DNA of 64,000 nucleotides from Pholis gunnellus (GCA_910591455.2 OU342821.1:17249787-17313786); one strand, 5' to 3'. Counted from the stretch's first letter, positions 27,801-42,800 are shown. Numbers and translations are program-made. Notes: generated by a model not told the origin, from the letters alone.

Positions 27801-30800
27801 ATCTGCTGTAATTCCGACGAGGTCTTACAAAGCCAGTTCTTTATGGCATGACCTTTTCAATTATGTATTTTACTACAGGGCTGTGTGTGGTTGAGTCCGT
27901 GTGTCTGGAAGTGTCTGGACTATTAGAGCCTTGAGTATCTCCTGGATATAGTTTCTGAAATATTTAGGTGGCCCAGAATGACATCCAGAAGAGGAGGAGA
28001 TGGATTGATCGGTGGCCAAAAGAGGGGAAGGCAGATAATCACAGTGAAAGAGATAAGCAGAGCGGGGGAATAAGAACAGAGTGCGATGGAAAGATGTGTA
28101 CCAGAGGGTGGGAAAGAACCCTCCAAACATAAACTATACTCCCCCCCACACACACACACACACACACACACACATCAGGTAAACACTGAATGAGAGACAG
28201 ACAGGATAAAAATGGAGGCAGAGGAATGGAGGATTATCAAGGACGTAGAAGGACGTTTGCTGAGAATAGACGACGTTGGGGGAAGGTAACCAAAAGAGAG
28301 GAGAAGCGAGGAGACGAAGAGACGACGACGACAGCATGCTCTGCTTTTAATACCAGCTGTTATTTGCAGAGACTGACATGAACAGTGTGCCAAACTGGGG
28401 GATGTAGAAGTTATGAGCAGATTTCACACGACAAGACAGTTTTTTTTTCATTGTCGACAATACGCTGTAAATTACACGTTACAGTACAAATTTAATACAG
28501 CGCCGTACAGATGACAGGCAGCATTACTATTCATCAATTCATACTTTCACAGTCTCCCACCATTCCCACTGACACTAATGGGCCAATATGATATGCCGAG
28601 AGAAAGAATAATAATAGCGGAATAATGTGTATTCCTTTTTAGAAGATGCATTCCTTCACATCATGTAGAACATTACTCCAGAGGATGTTGCTTTTGGCGA
28701 GCTACACTGACTGCACGTTCAAGTTGATTTTCACATGAAGAACATGCCTCCTTATATTCTAAATATAAAAAACGTATATGCTACCAGTTTTTCTTTTTTC
28801 CTTTCCGTCAGTCTCTTTGTGAGTCATAGAAGCATCATCGTGCCGGTTTAGGGACTGTGTCTACCTGTCTCTTAACAGCACATCCCACATAGAAAACCTC
28901 TGTTTCCCCTCCTCTCCGCTCACTTGACTCGCTCTGTGTTCTGCCCGGTACCCAGTCAGCCAATCACAAAGCAGAGCTAGGTGCAAAACACACTTCCTCT
29001 GCAGCTGTGCTTTGGAAAAAGGCTCGGAGCTCCTGAAACTAGATTCTCAAATGCAAAGCTATCCTTGAGGCGTTTGCGCGTGTAGTTTTTTTCTCTCATT
29101 TATATCAGATGATGAAATGTGTGTGTTAAGATAGAGATAAAAAGGAGGGAGAGAGAGAGAGAGAGAGAGTCCAGATCATTATCCACTTCGCACTGGACAG
29201 TGGATTCGACAACAAAGCTGGCTGACTGTACAAAGGGCCGCAACAGAAGAGATGTACAGTACACACACTGGCCTACTCACATGCATGGGATTAGTGTGTA
29301 AGCCGTCCATGGAGGGCACTACTAACAGAATGTTCGCACTCATTACACGAGCAATTGACCCTCTGTCTTCCTCGTCCTGCCAGTGTCAGGGGCTGATGTT
29401 TGTGTCGCTGCTTACAGCCCTCGCTAGCATATTTAGCTTGTCTTTATAACGTTTTATTATTATTTGTATAAATCATTGTGAATCTTTGAGTGCTTGTACT
29501 GTAAGCATATTATAACGCATTGCAAGTATGTTTCTGATGCTTTCTTACTCTTACTTGACTTCATGACATGTTGCAGAATAACCTACTTCAACATAACTGG
29601 TTTATTATTGAATGTTAGAAGAGCTTAACGTGAGGGCGAAATATGAAGCTCAATAATGTGGATCAAATGCGGTAATGGGCAAATATACACACTGCACGGA
29701 GACACACGTTTGCTCTTTCCTGGTGACAGCCATTCACTAACTAACTCTTATGAAAACACAGAAAGTAGGGCGACAGCAAACAGTGGAAAGCTCTTTACTT
29801 TGTCTCCTAATCCTCTCTGGCTATAAAAATCGCCAAGAATAAGGCTTCGGAGGTTGTCTCTGTGAGAATATTGAACACTTTGCTAAAGTGCACTCTGAGC
29901 TCCTGTCAATGTGCATCGAGAGAAGAGTTGACAAGGGTTGCGTGTTGGCGTGGCGCGTGTGCGTTAAACGAGGCTCCACAAAACAGATAGCAAGCGGTTC
30001 GTCGCTGCGAAGCATTATCACATCACGGAAACTTTCACAGCGCGACCATTAATGATAATCAATGGCAGGAATTGCCTCCTATTTATAGTGGTTCCAGTCT
30101 GCAGACGGTTGGCAGCGCAGCTTGACTCAAATCTTTCACGCGTGTTTTCATTCATCCGTGGATGTTTCAAGTTGAAAATGAGAAGGCGCCAAAACATCCA
30201 TCAGGGAGTCGGCGTGGAAGTGGATGCACGAACATGTGTTGATGCTGTGTGCGAGCTCCTCACGCCGAGGACCCGCTGACTTTGAGGCAAGTGGAGCATC
30301 CTCTCCTCCTCATCATCGCTCTCTCACTCGCTTCCTTCACACTCACCATGAGCGCTCGCTAATACGCGCCGTGCATATGCTGCCGCTCTCGCACTGCCTC
30401 TACTCAGGCTCTGCAGGGTGACTCAGATCTCACCTTCTTCCTTCCTCTCTCCCTCTCTTTTGACACTCTTTAGATCTCATCTGATGCCAAGGCTGAAGGA
30501 GTCTCGCTCCCATGAGTCATTGCTCAGCCCCAGTAGCGCTGTGGAAGCCCTGGACCTAAGTATGGAGGACGAGGTTGTCATCAAGCCTGTTCACAGCAGC
30601 ATCCTCGGGCAGGACTACTGCTTTGAGGTGAGGAGGCACACATGCGCGCATACAGTACACAAACACACACAAACGCTCCAGAACATTCCCACTACTGGCC
30701 CTGCACAGCCATAGATCTGGTGTTGCTACTGTGTGGAGTTATTTCCGGCATCCGATAATAAAAGTTCTGTTCTTTTCCTGTATCCTGTATATGTAATCAT

Positions 30801-33800
30801 GCTTAAAGTTTCACTAGTTCATATTTTGATATATATAAACAGGTTATAATGACATATTGACTATATTTAATGTATAAGGAGTCGCTCATAGTGATCAAGA
30901 CACAAATATCAGACACAGATATCGGTTTTCAGACACAAATATCAGACACAAATATTTTTCAGACACAAATATCTGAGAAGATACGGCGCTACAAGCGCAG
31001 CGCTAAACAAAGTTTGCAACTAGCTAGTGAACAAAGCGGAGGCTTTAGCTGCTTAGAGGGAAGTGAACTCTTTAGAAAGGTAGTAACATGTCAAAGTTGG
31101 TGTTTACCAGCTTGTTCTGCTGCCACTGTTGAGTTAGCAGAAGCTAAAGGTCGTACTCTGTCGAGGCTTGATTAAACACTCAGTTGTAATCAGCTTGCTT
31201 GCATCTTTTGGATCAACTTAAGCTCGAATACAGTTTTTTTTAATCCCATTTATAACAACAAATCATTTTGCAACAAATCTGATTTGCACCTCTGAGTGAC
31301 TATTTTTCCACAGCAGCTTGGACTGCAACTACCAATTATTTTTTGTTATAGTTTTTTTTATTCAATGTTTGATCTAAAAAAGGACCATTACAATAATAAA
31401 AAGACAACAGAAATGTGAAGTAACAGCTGGGAACAATCCTTTCAGATCCAGCTGCTCCTACACTTCACATCTCTTTTGAAAGTCCTGTTCTTGATTAGCT
31501 GCTGAAGGCCGATTATAACCAGACGTTCAGATGCAGAGTGCATTTCTGTGTTAAAAAAACACATAGGAGCAAGCCATAGTGGTTATGTTTCTCTGGGTGT
31601 AGAAAACAAATGGAAGCACAGCGGTAATTTGTTTCAGGCGTGATCATCGCCGCACTGGAGTCATTTCCAACAAATTGCCAAATGTGCACAAACACATACT
31701 TGCATACATGTAGCTGTGGCTAGGGAGACTCAGGGTGACAGAAAGGTACGGCTCAATCCTCCACCGTTTACCGTAGAGACCAAAAGACTCCACTAATCAT
31801 TTTTTATTATCCTGCTCATTACATCATTCTCTTTCTTTGTTTCTGCTCTCTCTGTTCTCTCTGTTCTCTCTCTCCCACTGTGCATTTTTGAATTATCCAG
31901 TCATCATCCAGCCTGCCAGGCAGCCATCTCTCTCTCTCTCCTCTGTCCATTCTCACCACTCAGTCATTCTTCCACACTGCCAAGTCATCCTCAGTCTCCT
32001 CATATCCCTGTGTTGTATTGTTTGCTGAGCTCCTTTGCAGGGTATTTTAGAACTAAGTTTAGCGAAACATTCTGCTCGGCTTATTCCCTGTCATTGTTAT
32101 GCACGGCAGTTTGATGTTTAAAGCGTTTCGGTTTCCTTCTCCCTCTGTGTTGGCGGCTGTAGGTCACCACCTCCACAGGAAGCAAATGTTTTTCGTGCCG
32201 TTCGTCAGCCGAGAGAGACAAATGGATGGAGAATCTGAGGAGAGCAGTGCAGCCCAACAAGGTAAACACGCAGTAGGTGGGACGAGGCTGTGTGCCGCAA
32301 TCAGCGCTAACAAGTTTGTGTACAAGTGTCACAATTCCAAACCACACTGTGCAACATCGATTATTATGAAGACAGTGAGCTACATTGTGTTGACATTTAT
32401 GTCACAATTTCGCACAACAAAATGCAACCCGACGTGTTCAACATCCGGCAGTGCGCCGTCCCGCACGGTGCACCTCGAGAGCAGAGGACACGGAGGACAC
32501 GGAGGTTGCGGCGAGGAGCGCCAAGAGCCCCAAAGTGCTTTTCTCTTGAGCACCGATGCCATCTGTAATCTCAAACACAAAAACACAGCTGTGGCAGAGG
32601 GAGAGCGGCAAACACGTCAAGCCAAGAAACTAGTCCCCCATCTCACGGCGTCTTCATCGCTCCTTCATCTGTCATTATTTAGGAAATGACTCACTAATTA
32701 GAAGTTTGGATAAAAAAAAGTTCCTTTGTAACGTTGGAGTCCTCCCTCTCCTCAGCTTTCTTTGGCAGGGAGGTGTTATTTCTGTCTCGCTTCGTTCTTT
32801 CCGCTGCGTTTTTTAATTATTCCATAATTTAGAGAGATTAGATGCGGTGCAATGTTTTTTTTTTGGCAAACATCAAAACTGGAGTGAGATACCCAAATTC
32901 TTTGGAACTAGATAATGAAGTCTTTGGGGTTCTATTAAATAGATTAAACATGTTTTGGTCCTGGAGAACTTTGTCATTGTAGATCATTACAGGTTTAGAG
33001 TACATATTGGTTAACAGAGGATACAGACTGACAGGACACATGCGAGGCTCAACCTGTTTGACTTTGTGTCAGTATTTGTCACCGCGTCCTCGCCCCGGAG
33101 TCTCTGTTTTCTGTCGCTGGTGCTTGGGGAGGAGGAAGGAGATGATTTATATTAGAAATATCAAATAACAAAGGGAATGAAAATATTTTCCAGCGATTTT
33201 CAATGCCTATTTGCCAGATATGTAATCAATGTAAATGAAACGAGGTAGTCTAAATGCTAAACCTGCACAATTCAGCTCGTGTGAAAGTTCTAATTGTGGG
33301 TAATTATGATAATAGGCCATTTACAGAGGTATCATCTTTGAGGGCTGGATAAATACATAATGCACAGTTTAATTTCTAATTAAAGGTATTGAGCACCTTG
33401 ATTTAGAGTAGGGAGTTATGTTGCGACCAACAGGGGGAAATTTGGAAAATTGATAACACTGACAAAGTGTTATTAATACCGATTACATTGCCTCGACATT
33501 TTGCTCCCACTTGATGCAGATACTAAGTGAACCACACACCCCATTAAAGATAAAATTACATTTCAGAGTTCACACCCGATAGTGTGATGAATGTAGAACC
33601 ACTGAAATATACACACACACACACAGAAGAATGATTTTATATTCTGTTGTAACGTATGAAAGGCATCCAGATACTGTCGAGCTGTCTCAAGCATAGCTAC
33701 CGGTATTTCAAACATTCAATGGCTTCCTTGTGATTGTGAGAGGCTCTGGTGTTCCTCTCTAATAATGTCATTATTTGCTCCTCGTTTCCTCTTGTCATCT

Positions 33801-36800
33801 TCAGAGGTAGTTGTCAAGGCAATCTGAATAAAGGGCCAAAAATACACCCCGCTCGTATCAAATGATGACATCAGAATGGGTTAGCGCTTTGTGAAATAAT
33901 GTAGGAGTGAGGTTCCTTAGCTACTGCAAGCGCAGCAGAGAAAAGCTTTTTAAATTGCTGACATGAAATGATCGAAGTACTTAATGAATTGTTTACGTCA
34001 TTTCAAACGGAGAAACTTCAAAACCAGGGTTTGAGGCAGATTCTCGTTTGAATCTCATTAGTTTATTTTTTTGGAGACATAAGTTTCCCACTGAAACTTA
34101 TCATTTTGAACTACTGTGTATAGATATATATTTTATTCATGAGGATGTTTCTAAACCACGTCCTATCATCCTCTCCAGGACAACAGTCGCCGGGTGGAGA
34201 ACCTGCTGCGGCTCTGGATCATCGAGGCCAAGGACCTGCCGGCCAAAAAGAAATACTTCTGCGAGCTTTGCCTGGACGACTCGCTCTACGCCCGCACCAC
34301 CTGCAAACTCAAGACCGACAACGTCTTTTGGGGAGAGCACTTTGAGTTCAACAACCTGCCCGCCGTCAAAAGCGTCACGGCCCACCTCTACAAAGACACG
34401 GACAAGAAGAAGAAGAAAGATAAAAACAATTACATTGGACTCGTCAACATCCCCGTCGCGGCGGTTACCGGACGACAGTTTATGGAGAAGTGGTACCCCG
34501 TCAGCACGCCCACCCCCCCTAAGGGCAAGACCTCCGGGCCCATGATTCGGATCAAGGCACGCTATCAGAGTATGAACATCCTTCCCATGGAGATGTACAA
34601 GGAGTTTGCAGAGTACACCACCAACAACTACATGCTGCTTTGCTCGGTGCTTGAGCCCGGGATTAGCGTCAAGAACAAGGAGGAGATGGCGTGTGCGCTG
34701 GTCCACATTCTGCAGAGCACTGGCAAGGCCAAGGTTAGTACCAACAATAATGATGATTTATTTCCATTTCCTCCACGTTTGCGCTCCTCCCCGTGGAGAC
34801 ATAATGGATAACAAAACCAGAATGTCAAACTATTATCTTGCCGTGAGGTACTGACGAGACATTATGTAGCGCACAGAGGTTAACTATTCCTCCGCTGCCT
34901 GCTCTTCCTATGAACTGTTGACCCCCCCCACAGCTGTAATACAGAGCAGACAAAGACCAGACAGAGAGGTGATTTCCTCTCGCCGCACCAGCCCTGTATT
35001 ACATTTTTAACTCAAGCTAATCCCTTCCATGTATCCCCTGCAGTGCTTCACGGCATGCCGACGCAGGACAGAAGCACAATATATCCACCGCTGTCTGTAG
35101 CACTGCGAGCACGGGAAGATTAGTCTACCACAGTGGGAGCTAAGTCTCCCCATGACAGCGGGCCGTTGGACTCGGATAATCTCCCATCCATCCGGAATGT
35201 CTGTATTTCACTTTTACTTTGACGGCACGGCGTTTGTCTTTTCGGTGCAGTGAGACAAACGTCGGCATTTTGACCTACATAACATCAGAGTGCGAGACAT
35301 GGGAGGGAAAGCCATCTCATTGGATGCTGATGAAAAAGAGGACGCAAAGCAGCTTAGAGTTGAGTTGATAAGTCGATTAATCAAAATGATTCAGCAAACA
35401 TTTTCGTGACAGTTAGTCGTTGAATATGTTTTAAGTTTCGGCCTGTTGGCTGAACAAAACAAGACGTTTAAATGTATTAAATTGTGTTCTGAAAAGACAC
35501 ACAAGGCATTTATTTTTACTGTTTTCTTCTTTTCATAGACCAAATGATTAACTGATGATTTGAGAAAACTACTCGCCCATTAACCAATAATGAAAGAAGT
35601 TTAATAATACTGATTAATCTAATTCCGTTCCAAGGCGTTGCTCATGATTGTCAGGAAATAGTTGTTGTTCTTGTTATGTCTGAGATAACTGTCTGCTTGT
35701 AGTGGAATGTTGCTTCGGGCTGCTTTCTTTACTGCAGCATCGACGTCGCCGTCTTCACCGCCTTGTCGGCTCGCGCCTCAATTTAGTTCTCCTGACAGTT
35801 GTCTCATCAGCAGAGCTTTGAAACTTTCTTTGACTTTTATCGCATCTCAGCGGAGTGATGAATGATCAGTGCTTAAGAAGCGATGTCCATCCACACTGTA
35901 CCGCCAAGTCTGACAGTTTTAGGCTCGGGACTGAGAGTCGCTGATGGATGGGAGAGAAGGCCTCCGCTGGTCCCCGGAGAGACAGCCACATCCTTAATCA
36001 TCTTCAATTAATTAAATCCCCACTAAAACTTTTACTTCTCTCTCACCTCCCGTTCCTTCTTTTTTGGCTGGTTTTCTGCTTGCTGGTTGGATGAGCAGCT
36101 TGTGAAACGGCTCTAGAGATATTTCAAGGTTGCTCATCATTAAAGAGGCTCTCGTGTACATATATACTTGCACTGTGTGTAGTCTGTGTACACGAAATAC
36201 AAACAGGAAAAAATTCCTCTTTGTGGGGCTGTAAATACAGGGGCAAAAAAAAAGCTGCTGTTTGCCTTTTGAAGAATAGGCAAACAGAAGCTTTCGGACT
36301 GACGTGAACAGGAAGAATTAATGAAAGCTGCTTTCAAAATACAAGCGTCAGTGCTGTTAGCGACAACTACTTCCTTTCTGAAAAGACTTTCATCGTTTCG
36401 AGACGCGGTGAAGTGGTCTGACATTAGGCAGTACACATACACTTTGAGTACATTTCCCTTCAGCCCTGATGGATAAAGCGGACATGTCGTGCCAAACGAG
36501 CACACAGTGAAACCACTTATTCTAAAATATTGCTGAGGCCTAATTAGGATATCCTCTGCTGCGGCACGGGATGCTTTATATACACATATCTTGGCCCTAT
36601 GTTGGTTTACTCCTTTACAACACAGCGGTGAAGTTCTGTTCTTCATTTACTGTCAACTTGGGTGCGGTCTTTGCTGTCATTGGTGGGTTATATTTAGGAA
36701 TCGAGCACATTCACTCGAGCGAGGAGGATACACTCCTCTAAGCTTTGTTTTATTGTTTTACTGCAAATGTTTAATAGAGCCTTTGGTTATTTGTCCACCC

Positions 36801-39800
36801 GTTCTTATCGTTGTGTAGTCTTCCAACTATTCAGACTCGAGTCAAATCCATGAGTCAGTATCTAATCCTCTCAGCACCACAGTGGGTTTCTGTAGTCCGG
36901 ACAGAATCTTTGCACTGTTCTCACAATTAGGCAGTGACAAAAGACCCACGAGCACATTGTCTGACACCCAGCAGAGGTGACCCTTTCTTTTTTTTTTGGA
37001 AATGCGGCTGTAACTTTGTATTTCTGAAGTTCTGCTGATGTGCGATCGTGTTTAATCGGCTGTGCACAGGTGGTGAAACGGCTTTTAATCGCAGCCGCCC
37101 ATTGTTACGAGATGTAGATTGCAGGTTGTAACATGCATTAGTATGCAACACCTTCTAGACTTCTGTTTCTTCCTGTGTCATTTTATCACCCATCACCGGG
37201 TAATTACCCCCCCCCCCCCCCCCAATGTTGTGCTCCGTTGCACACTCGCTCCTTCCCTCTTCTTCTCTCCCTACTTTTCCGTCTTTGTCTTGCTTCATCT
37301 CTCTTTCATGCTTCGTTGCATCTTGAGGCCAAAGCGCTCTGGAGGGATGTCATCGTGGCCGCCGTATTGATGTCTGGATGCATTGCTGAGCGTGACGAGC
37401 ACGCCCTGCGTCGCGGCACAGACGCTAACTTTATACGCACACGCACACCTACCTACGTATAAAACACAAAGACATTAGCAGGCGGTGGCAGGTCAGTTAT
37501 TCAATTTGGTGCATGAGCAAATAGGCCTGCAGTTGTATTAAGATATATGTGGCTTTGTATAGCATAGGAAAAGGTCAGAAGTGTACACCGTGGCTGTAGG
37601 TTGGAGCAATAATGAATAGTCTACTTTCTCTGTAAACTGATTTTTATTAAACCCCAGCCACAATCAAAATGAGTAATCCAATCATAACATTTCTGCGAAT
37701 TTCCTGCGCTGTAAGGTCACAACACCTGTTGGTCTCCTGCCCCCGTGGGGCATGTCTGCACACCCAGACGGCACTACTGGAGGCTCCGGTAACAATAACA
37801 GAACCCTCTGCTGTGATTGCCTGGAGACGTTCACCTTTCTTTCGTCTGAAGATATCCACTTCTGGCTCCTCCGCGTTATTGATCTAGTCTTCTCGACGCC
37901 TCGCCCCCCCCTTCGGGAAGATTATGTTCTAATTTTGTTGCCGCTCCTCTCGGCCGTGCCGTCTGTTGGAAGTGCCGATAAGGAGGATTTATCCTTATGA
38001 TAACTGGCCCGGACGAGGGTGGTGTCCTGGTTATTATGCCATTGAGTTTTGGTTTTTTTACTGCTCCTCAAGGTAAACTAACAGCCCTGCTGAAGAGGGC
38101 AAAATATGTGAGTCTCTCCTCTCTACGCCCTCTGTGGTGAATTGTCGTCGGCACAGTTTACGTTCAGCACACGCGTCTTATTAATGCATTCAGCGCTGTC
38201 GACAGTGGGCAGTGGTGCTCATCACCACAGCTGTGGCGCACAGACACAGTTTGTCATAAACACATAATATGATGTGACAAATGGTTTAGTAAGTTGACAT
38301 GAAGGGCTCTGGTACGTCTGTATTCCGCTGGGCTTTTGTTGTTTTTTACTGGCTTTGAGTGAATCAGCTGTCCCCTGAGGGGGTCGGCGAGCTTTCGTAA
38401 CATGCGAGAGCCGCTTGTCAATACCCTCCCCATTAACAGGGAAGTTGTCAGTATCCTTTTTTTATTGAGACAATAACCCGTACATCTTTTCCTGTAGTTG
38501 CTTCTCCAATATATGCCGGAGGTGAACCCTCTTATGATGAACTAACATGGATGTTGGAGGAGACAGACGAGCAGCTTGTGAAGTGTGTTCGAGTGAGATA
38601 AAGAGGGCTCATTGAGAACAGGAGATGTTAGCTCGTCATGAAGCCGTATCTGCTGTATAGGCCCTAATTAGATCAGGATATAAATACAAAGCACATCAAT
38701 GCACTTGCTCTCCTCATGTAGTCCTCTGTGCAATTTGCACTACAAAGGCAATGCATCATATCTTCAGAGTGTTTTATTGATCACCCCCTAACAGTGTGGA
38801 GTGATGGAGGAGAGGTGAAACAGAGAAAGGTGAAGGCACCAACAAGGAGGAGAGAGAGAGAGCATTGCAGCGACGCAGTGAATGGATGTGGAGCCAAACA
38901 GCAGCGGGCTGCAAAGAGAAACACTCGGACGCTTCTTCTCTTCCTCTGTCGGCGCTGACGTTACAGAGACTCTGTCTCCCTCGTTCTCTGGTCTCTTCTC
39001 TCACTTTCAGTCTACGCGACACTTTATTTTTATGAGATTCATCTGCCTTCGTGTAGTTTTAAATGACAAACGTATATGTGCACAGCAAGGCATACAAATA
39101 AAGTGTTGAAATAAGGAGAACATCAGCATTGTCATCGGGAACATGTTAGCATACTGACGTTAGCATTTAGCTAGCTAATCTTTTTTTTTAAATACGATTT
39201 TAAGACTCAATATGAGACTAAATGTCATGTTATAGAGGGCAACATTTCTATTTAATAATCGAATGCATGTTTGGGCTTCGTGTAGTGCACTTAACACTTA
39301 ATAGAAATACAAGATGGACAGCCATACAGCACACACGGAGAATATGCACAGTAAGCAGACGTTTGTATGCTGATGACACTTGCTGTAAGACTCCCTCCAG
39401 TCTAATCGAGCTTCATAATGATCACGTGCACTTAGTAGCTAAATTGGGCGAGCGGCAGCCCTTCCTGTTTTTGTGTTGAATAACGAGCCTTCGGTAAGAA
39501 CCGCTTTCATTTCCACTCGGCCTCCATTCCTCTCAGTCAACCCAATGTGACCCTCACAGGAAGAGCTGCAGGCTATGACTCTGTAATACTAGCCACCAGT
39601 CTCCAGGGAGGGAAACCAGGGGAGGCAGAAAGAGATGGAAAGATGAGGAGAGCGAAAGGATGGAGAGGCTGGAGTGGTTCCTGTTTTTCTCCCCCTGGGT
39701 CTTTCATCAGCCCTTTTCCCCAGGCTGGAAAACTGAACCCATCGATCAGTCAAATTGCTTATGTTATTGGGTTTCTATTTTCTCCTCGCATTCAACGCTT

Positions 39801-42800
39801 TTTTCCGAGCTATCTGTAACGAAACTGAAATTATTGAACCCAAACTTTGTCATTTAATTTCAGCATTTTGCTGTATATACACACTTACCTGAACAGCAGC
39901 TCTCGAAGCATCAACAGGTTATTTCCATTTAGTTTTTTCTAATGAATCCCATTAGTTTCGCAAACCATGACTTCTCCATTAGTGATGTTTGTTTATCCAT
40001 TCAGAAGATAGAAACAATATAAGAACAAAGCATAAGCACTATGCCAAATGAGAATCTTTTATGCTCTATTTATGCTCAGTTCGACAGCGTTGGAATTTAA
40101 TATATCCACAAAAAAAAGCTTTTCTTTCATTAAAATACTCGTTTCGACAGCAGGAAACCCTGAAAATAAGCAGGCAGTGCTACAAATACATTTAAATCAC
40201 ATGAGCTCATCATCGTTTCGCCGTCCGATAATCATCATTATTTACATTCACTGTAACATTGATTCCCATTCACATGATACACGGCTGGGTAAAGTGATCG
40301 GTGCGTGATATTTGAACTCACTTGAGACGTTCACACACTCTTCAGGTTCAGACAGTTTTAAAGAGGCTGAATTAAGAAGACAATGTTCTGTAACTGAACC
40401 TCAGGCTTGTTCCTGCTCCAGTATTTTCCTTTTAAGGCATTTTATTGCGCTCACTCTTGTATTGCTCTGGTTTATATTACCATAGAAACACATTTTTTTT
40501 AAACATCTGAGCGCGTTCAAAGTATAAACCTGACCCTCGTTTTGTCAACGCTTTCTCTCTTTTTCTTCCCCAGACTCGATGTTCTTTGCGATGCTCGGTG
40601 CAGTAATTTACACGTCCATTTAAAACACCGCTGTGTCCTGTTCTGTGTTCAGGTTTGTCTGTGTGCGACAGTCTTGGCCATGATCTTGCAGATTGTGTTG
40701 TCTCTTCAGTCAGTGAATCTATATTTCAGCTTCAAAACTTGCTGCCTGCAAATTGTGCAGTAGAATATTGCCAAAAAGAGATTGTAAGCAGTGCACACAC
40801 ACACACACAGGGCTGTGCCTAGTGGTGATTACATTGTTGTGTGTACATCGGCGCAATGCACAATACTTTATGAGTTTTTACTGGCAAGTAACCCCATCTA
40901 CATCCACAGGGAGCGTCTCATCTTTTCCAACAGGACTCTGTTCCCTGCTATTTATTAGATCTGATCAGCCGGGCTCCGCCGTCTACCCTTCACTCCGACC
41001 CCATCTTCATTTCACCCTCCTGTCTCTGTGCACTGTGTGTGTTTTGTTTCTTTTTGAGGCATGGTTCGGCTGATGAGATGTGGCAGCGATACAGAGAGCG
41101 TTCTACTTCTCCTTATTAGCACTGAGGCAGAGGGAAAGGAAGGGGTGGGGGGGGGGGGGGCTGCAGGATTGAGGGCATCATCAGAGAAAAGGCTGAGGGA
41201 TGACGGGGAGGGAAAAGAACGGAGCTCCAGTCTCTTTTCAGGGCGTGATTTCAGACGTTCATAACACCGGTGGTTGTCCATGATTTAACCTGTTACAAAA
41301 AAAGCATATATATATATATAAGCAGTGCTATGTAGAGCCCCACAGAGCCGCGAGCATGAGTGTAGACTTTTGGTCCTGTTGCATTGGGCTGTATAAATAG
41401 ACTTGACTTTGAAAGAAAAAAAAAAATCAATCTTGAGAACATATGGTATGTGCACCGTAAAATGGTCGACATTATGTATGCAGTTTGTGCTTCGTGCAGA
41501 GACGAGGTAGTGTGCGAATCCACCGTTATGGTCCCTGTGCATGCGTTGTATCCATGTGTTTTGATTAACTGTGGACATCGACACGGCTGAACCGTGTCCT
41601 CCACCTATACAGCGCTGGGCTCAACAATCTGTTTGTAGCATGTCCCTGTAAGAGATCATCAGCGGTGGATGGATCTCATTTTTGTTTTAGGCTACTAGCA
41701 GGAATAATTCTCTCTTGTGATGTCTCTCTCTCTCTCTCTCAGTTTAATTTTTCACTTTCAGTCTCTCTCCTCTATTTCATATAACCGTCCTCTCTAATCA
41801 GGCCTGGGTTTGCCTCGCCTCGGTGGAGAGCAGAGAGGAGAGGAGGGAGAGAGCCGAAGAGGGGTGACTAGGTTAGAGGAAAGATCATAATTGGGATGAC
41901 ATTTTCTTCCTATAAAGTGTAACCTAAATTGTAATGCTGTCGGCATAAATGAGTTTCCTGGACGAGAAAATGTCATTAGAAACAGGAGTGTCGAGACAAT
42001 TTTCAGTGATTAAAGTTCATGTTTTGTCTTCCAACCCTTGAATCAGAGTATTTTTAATGTGGCTTTTATGAGACTAATCAACAGTATAAAAGACATTTTC
42101 ATGTCAACATGAAATGGTTCCCTACAAAGTGATCAAAATGTTATAGAAATCAAGTATTTTATATTGCTTTTATTGGAAATATTAAATACTTGCTGATGTC
42201 TCTCTTTCGCTCTTCACGGGACTTTTATTGGACAGTATTTATAGTTGTACTAGTAGTTAATAGTTTTACATCAGAATATACGTTTTTAGTAGGCCTAGTT
42301 CTGCTAACACTGCCAAAAACAACATTCCCAAGAAGAGAAATGGTGAAAAGTGAATCAAGCAGGCTTTTTCCTGGGGCACCCAAATCACCAAATCCATGAA
42401 AAAGAAACCCAACACACCCAAGCTGCGCTTACTCTCAGTCAGAAACATTGCTGAAATACACTCAGTGGAGTTCATTTCCCATTAGGCGCGTTCGTAGCTT
42501 TCGTTGACATCACCACTGCGCTTATAAAGCAGAGCAGGTCTGCCTGTTGCGGACATTTGTTCAAAATGTATTAATGCTCAAAGTGTCACGTGTCAAAATG
42601 TCACCAAAGTAGACAAAGCGCTCCAGTGCTCCAGTGCGATACAGCCGCCAAGTGTGAAGTATATCAGCTGAGCTGTTCTAGGACAGACAGGCAGGCAGGC
42701 AGGTAGGCAGCGACTCCTTGCTTTATAGTTAGATGCACCTTTGGAAGCAATTACATCCTTGAGCCTCTCCAGGACAGATATTGTCTTCAAGCCGCTATAG

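Larger units (their letters stand above)
14858..30473 (+). other. Second part of the 27.9-kb dab2ip intron
   Basis: No exon is recognised. It holds (CA)n (about 15117-15138, 18809-18842, 28147-28174), (AT)17 (17902-17936), (GA)10 (29149-29169), long C-runs (23471-23492, 23693-23714, 27515-27538), a threefold 'GACGCTGTCTTT' tandem (18121-18159), a tRNA-like SINE candidate (27030-27150) and a perfect MEF2-type site CTATTTATAG at 30079-30088, about 390 bp before exon 2. Regulatory roles are not shown by the sequence. Confidence 0.65.

Noticed and set aside
34137..34706. 189-codon minus-strand ORF
   Set aside because: Antisense shadow of the GC-rich dab2ip C2 exon, which is conserved on the plus strand.
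36140..36646. 168-codon minus-strand ORF
   Set aside because: Random-looking translation of intron sequence, without recognisable motif.
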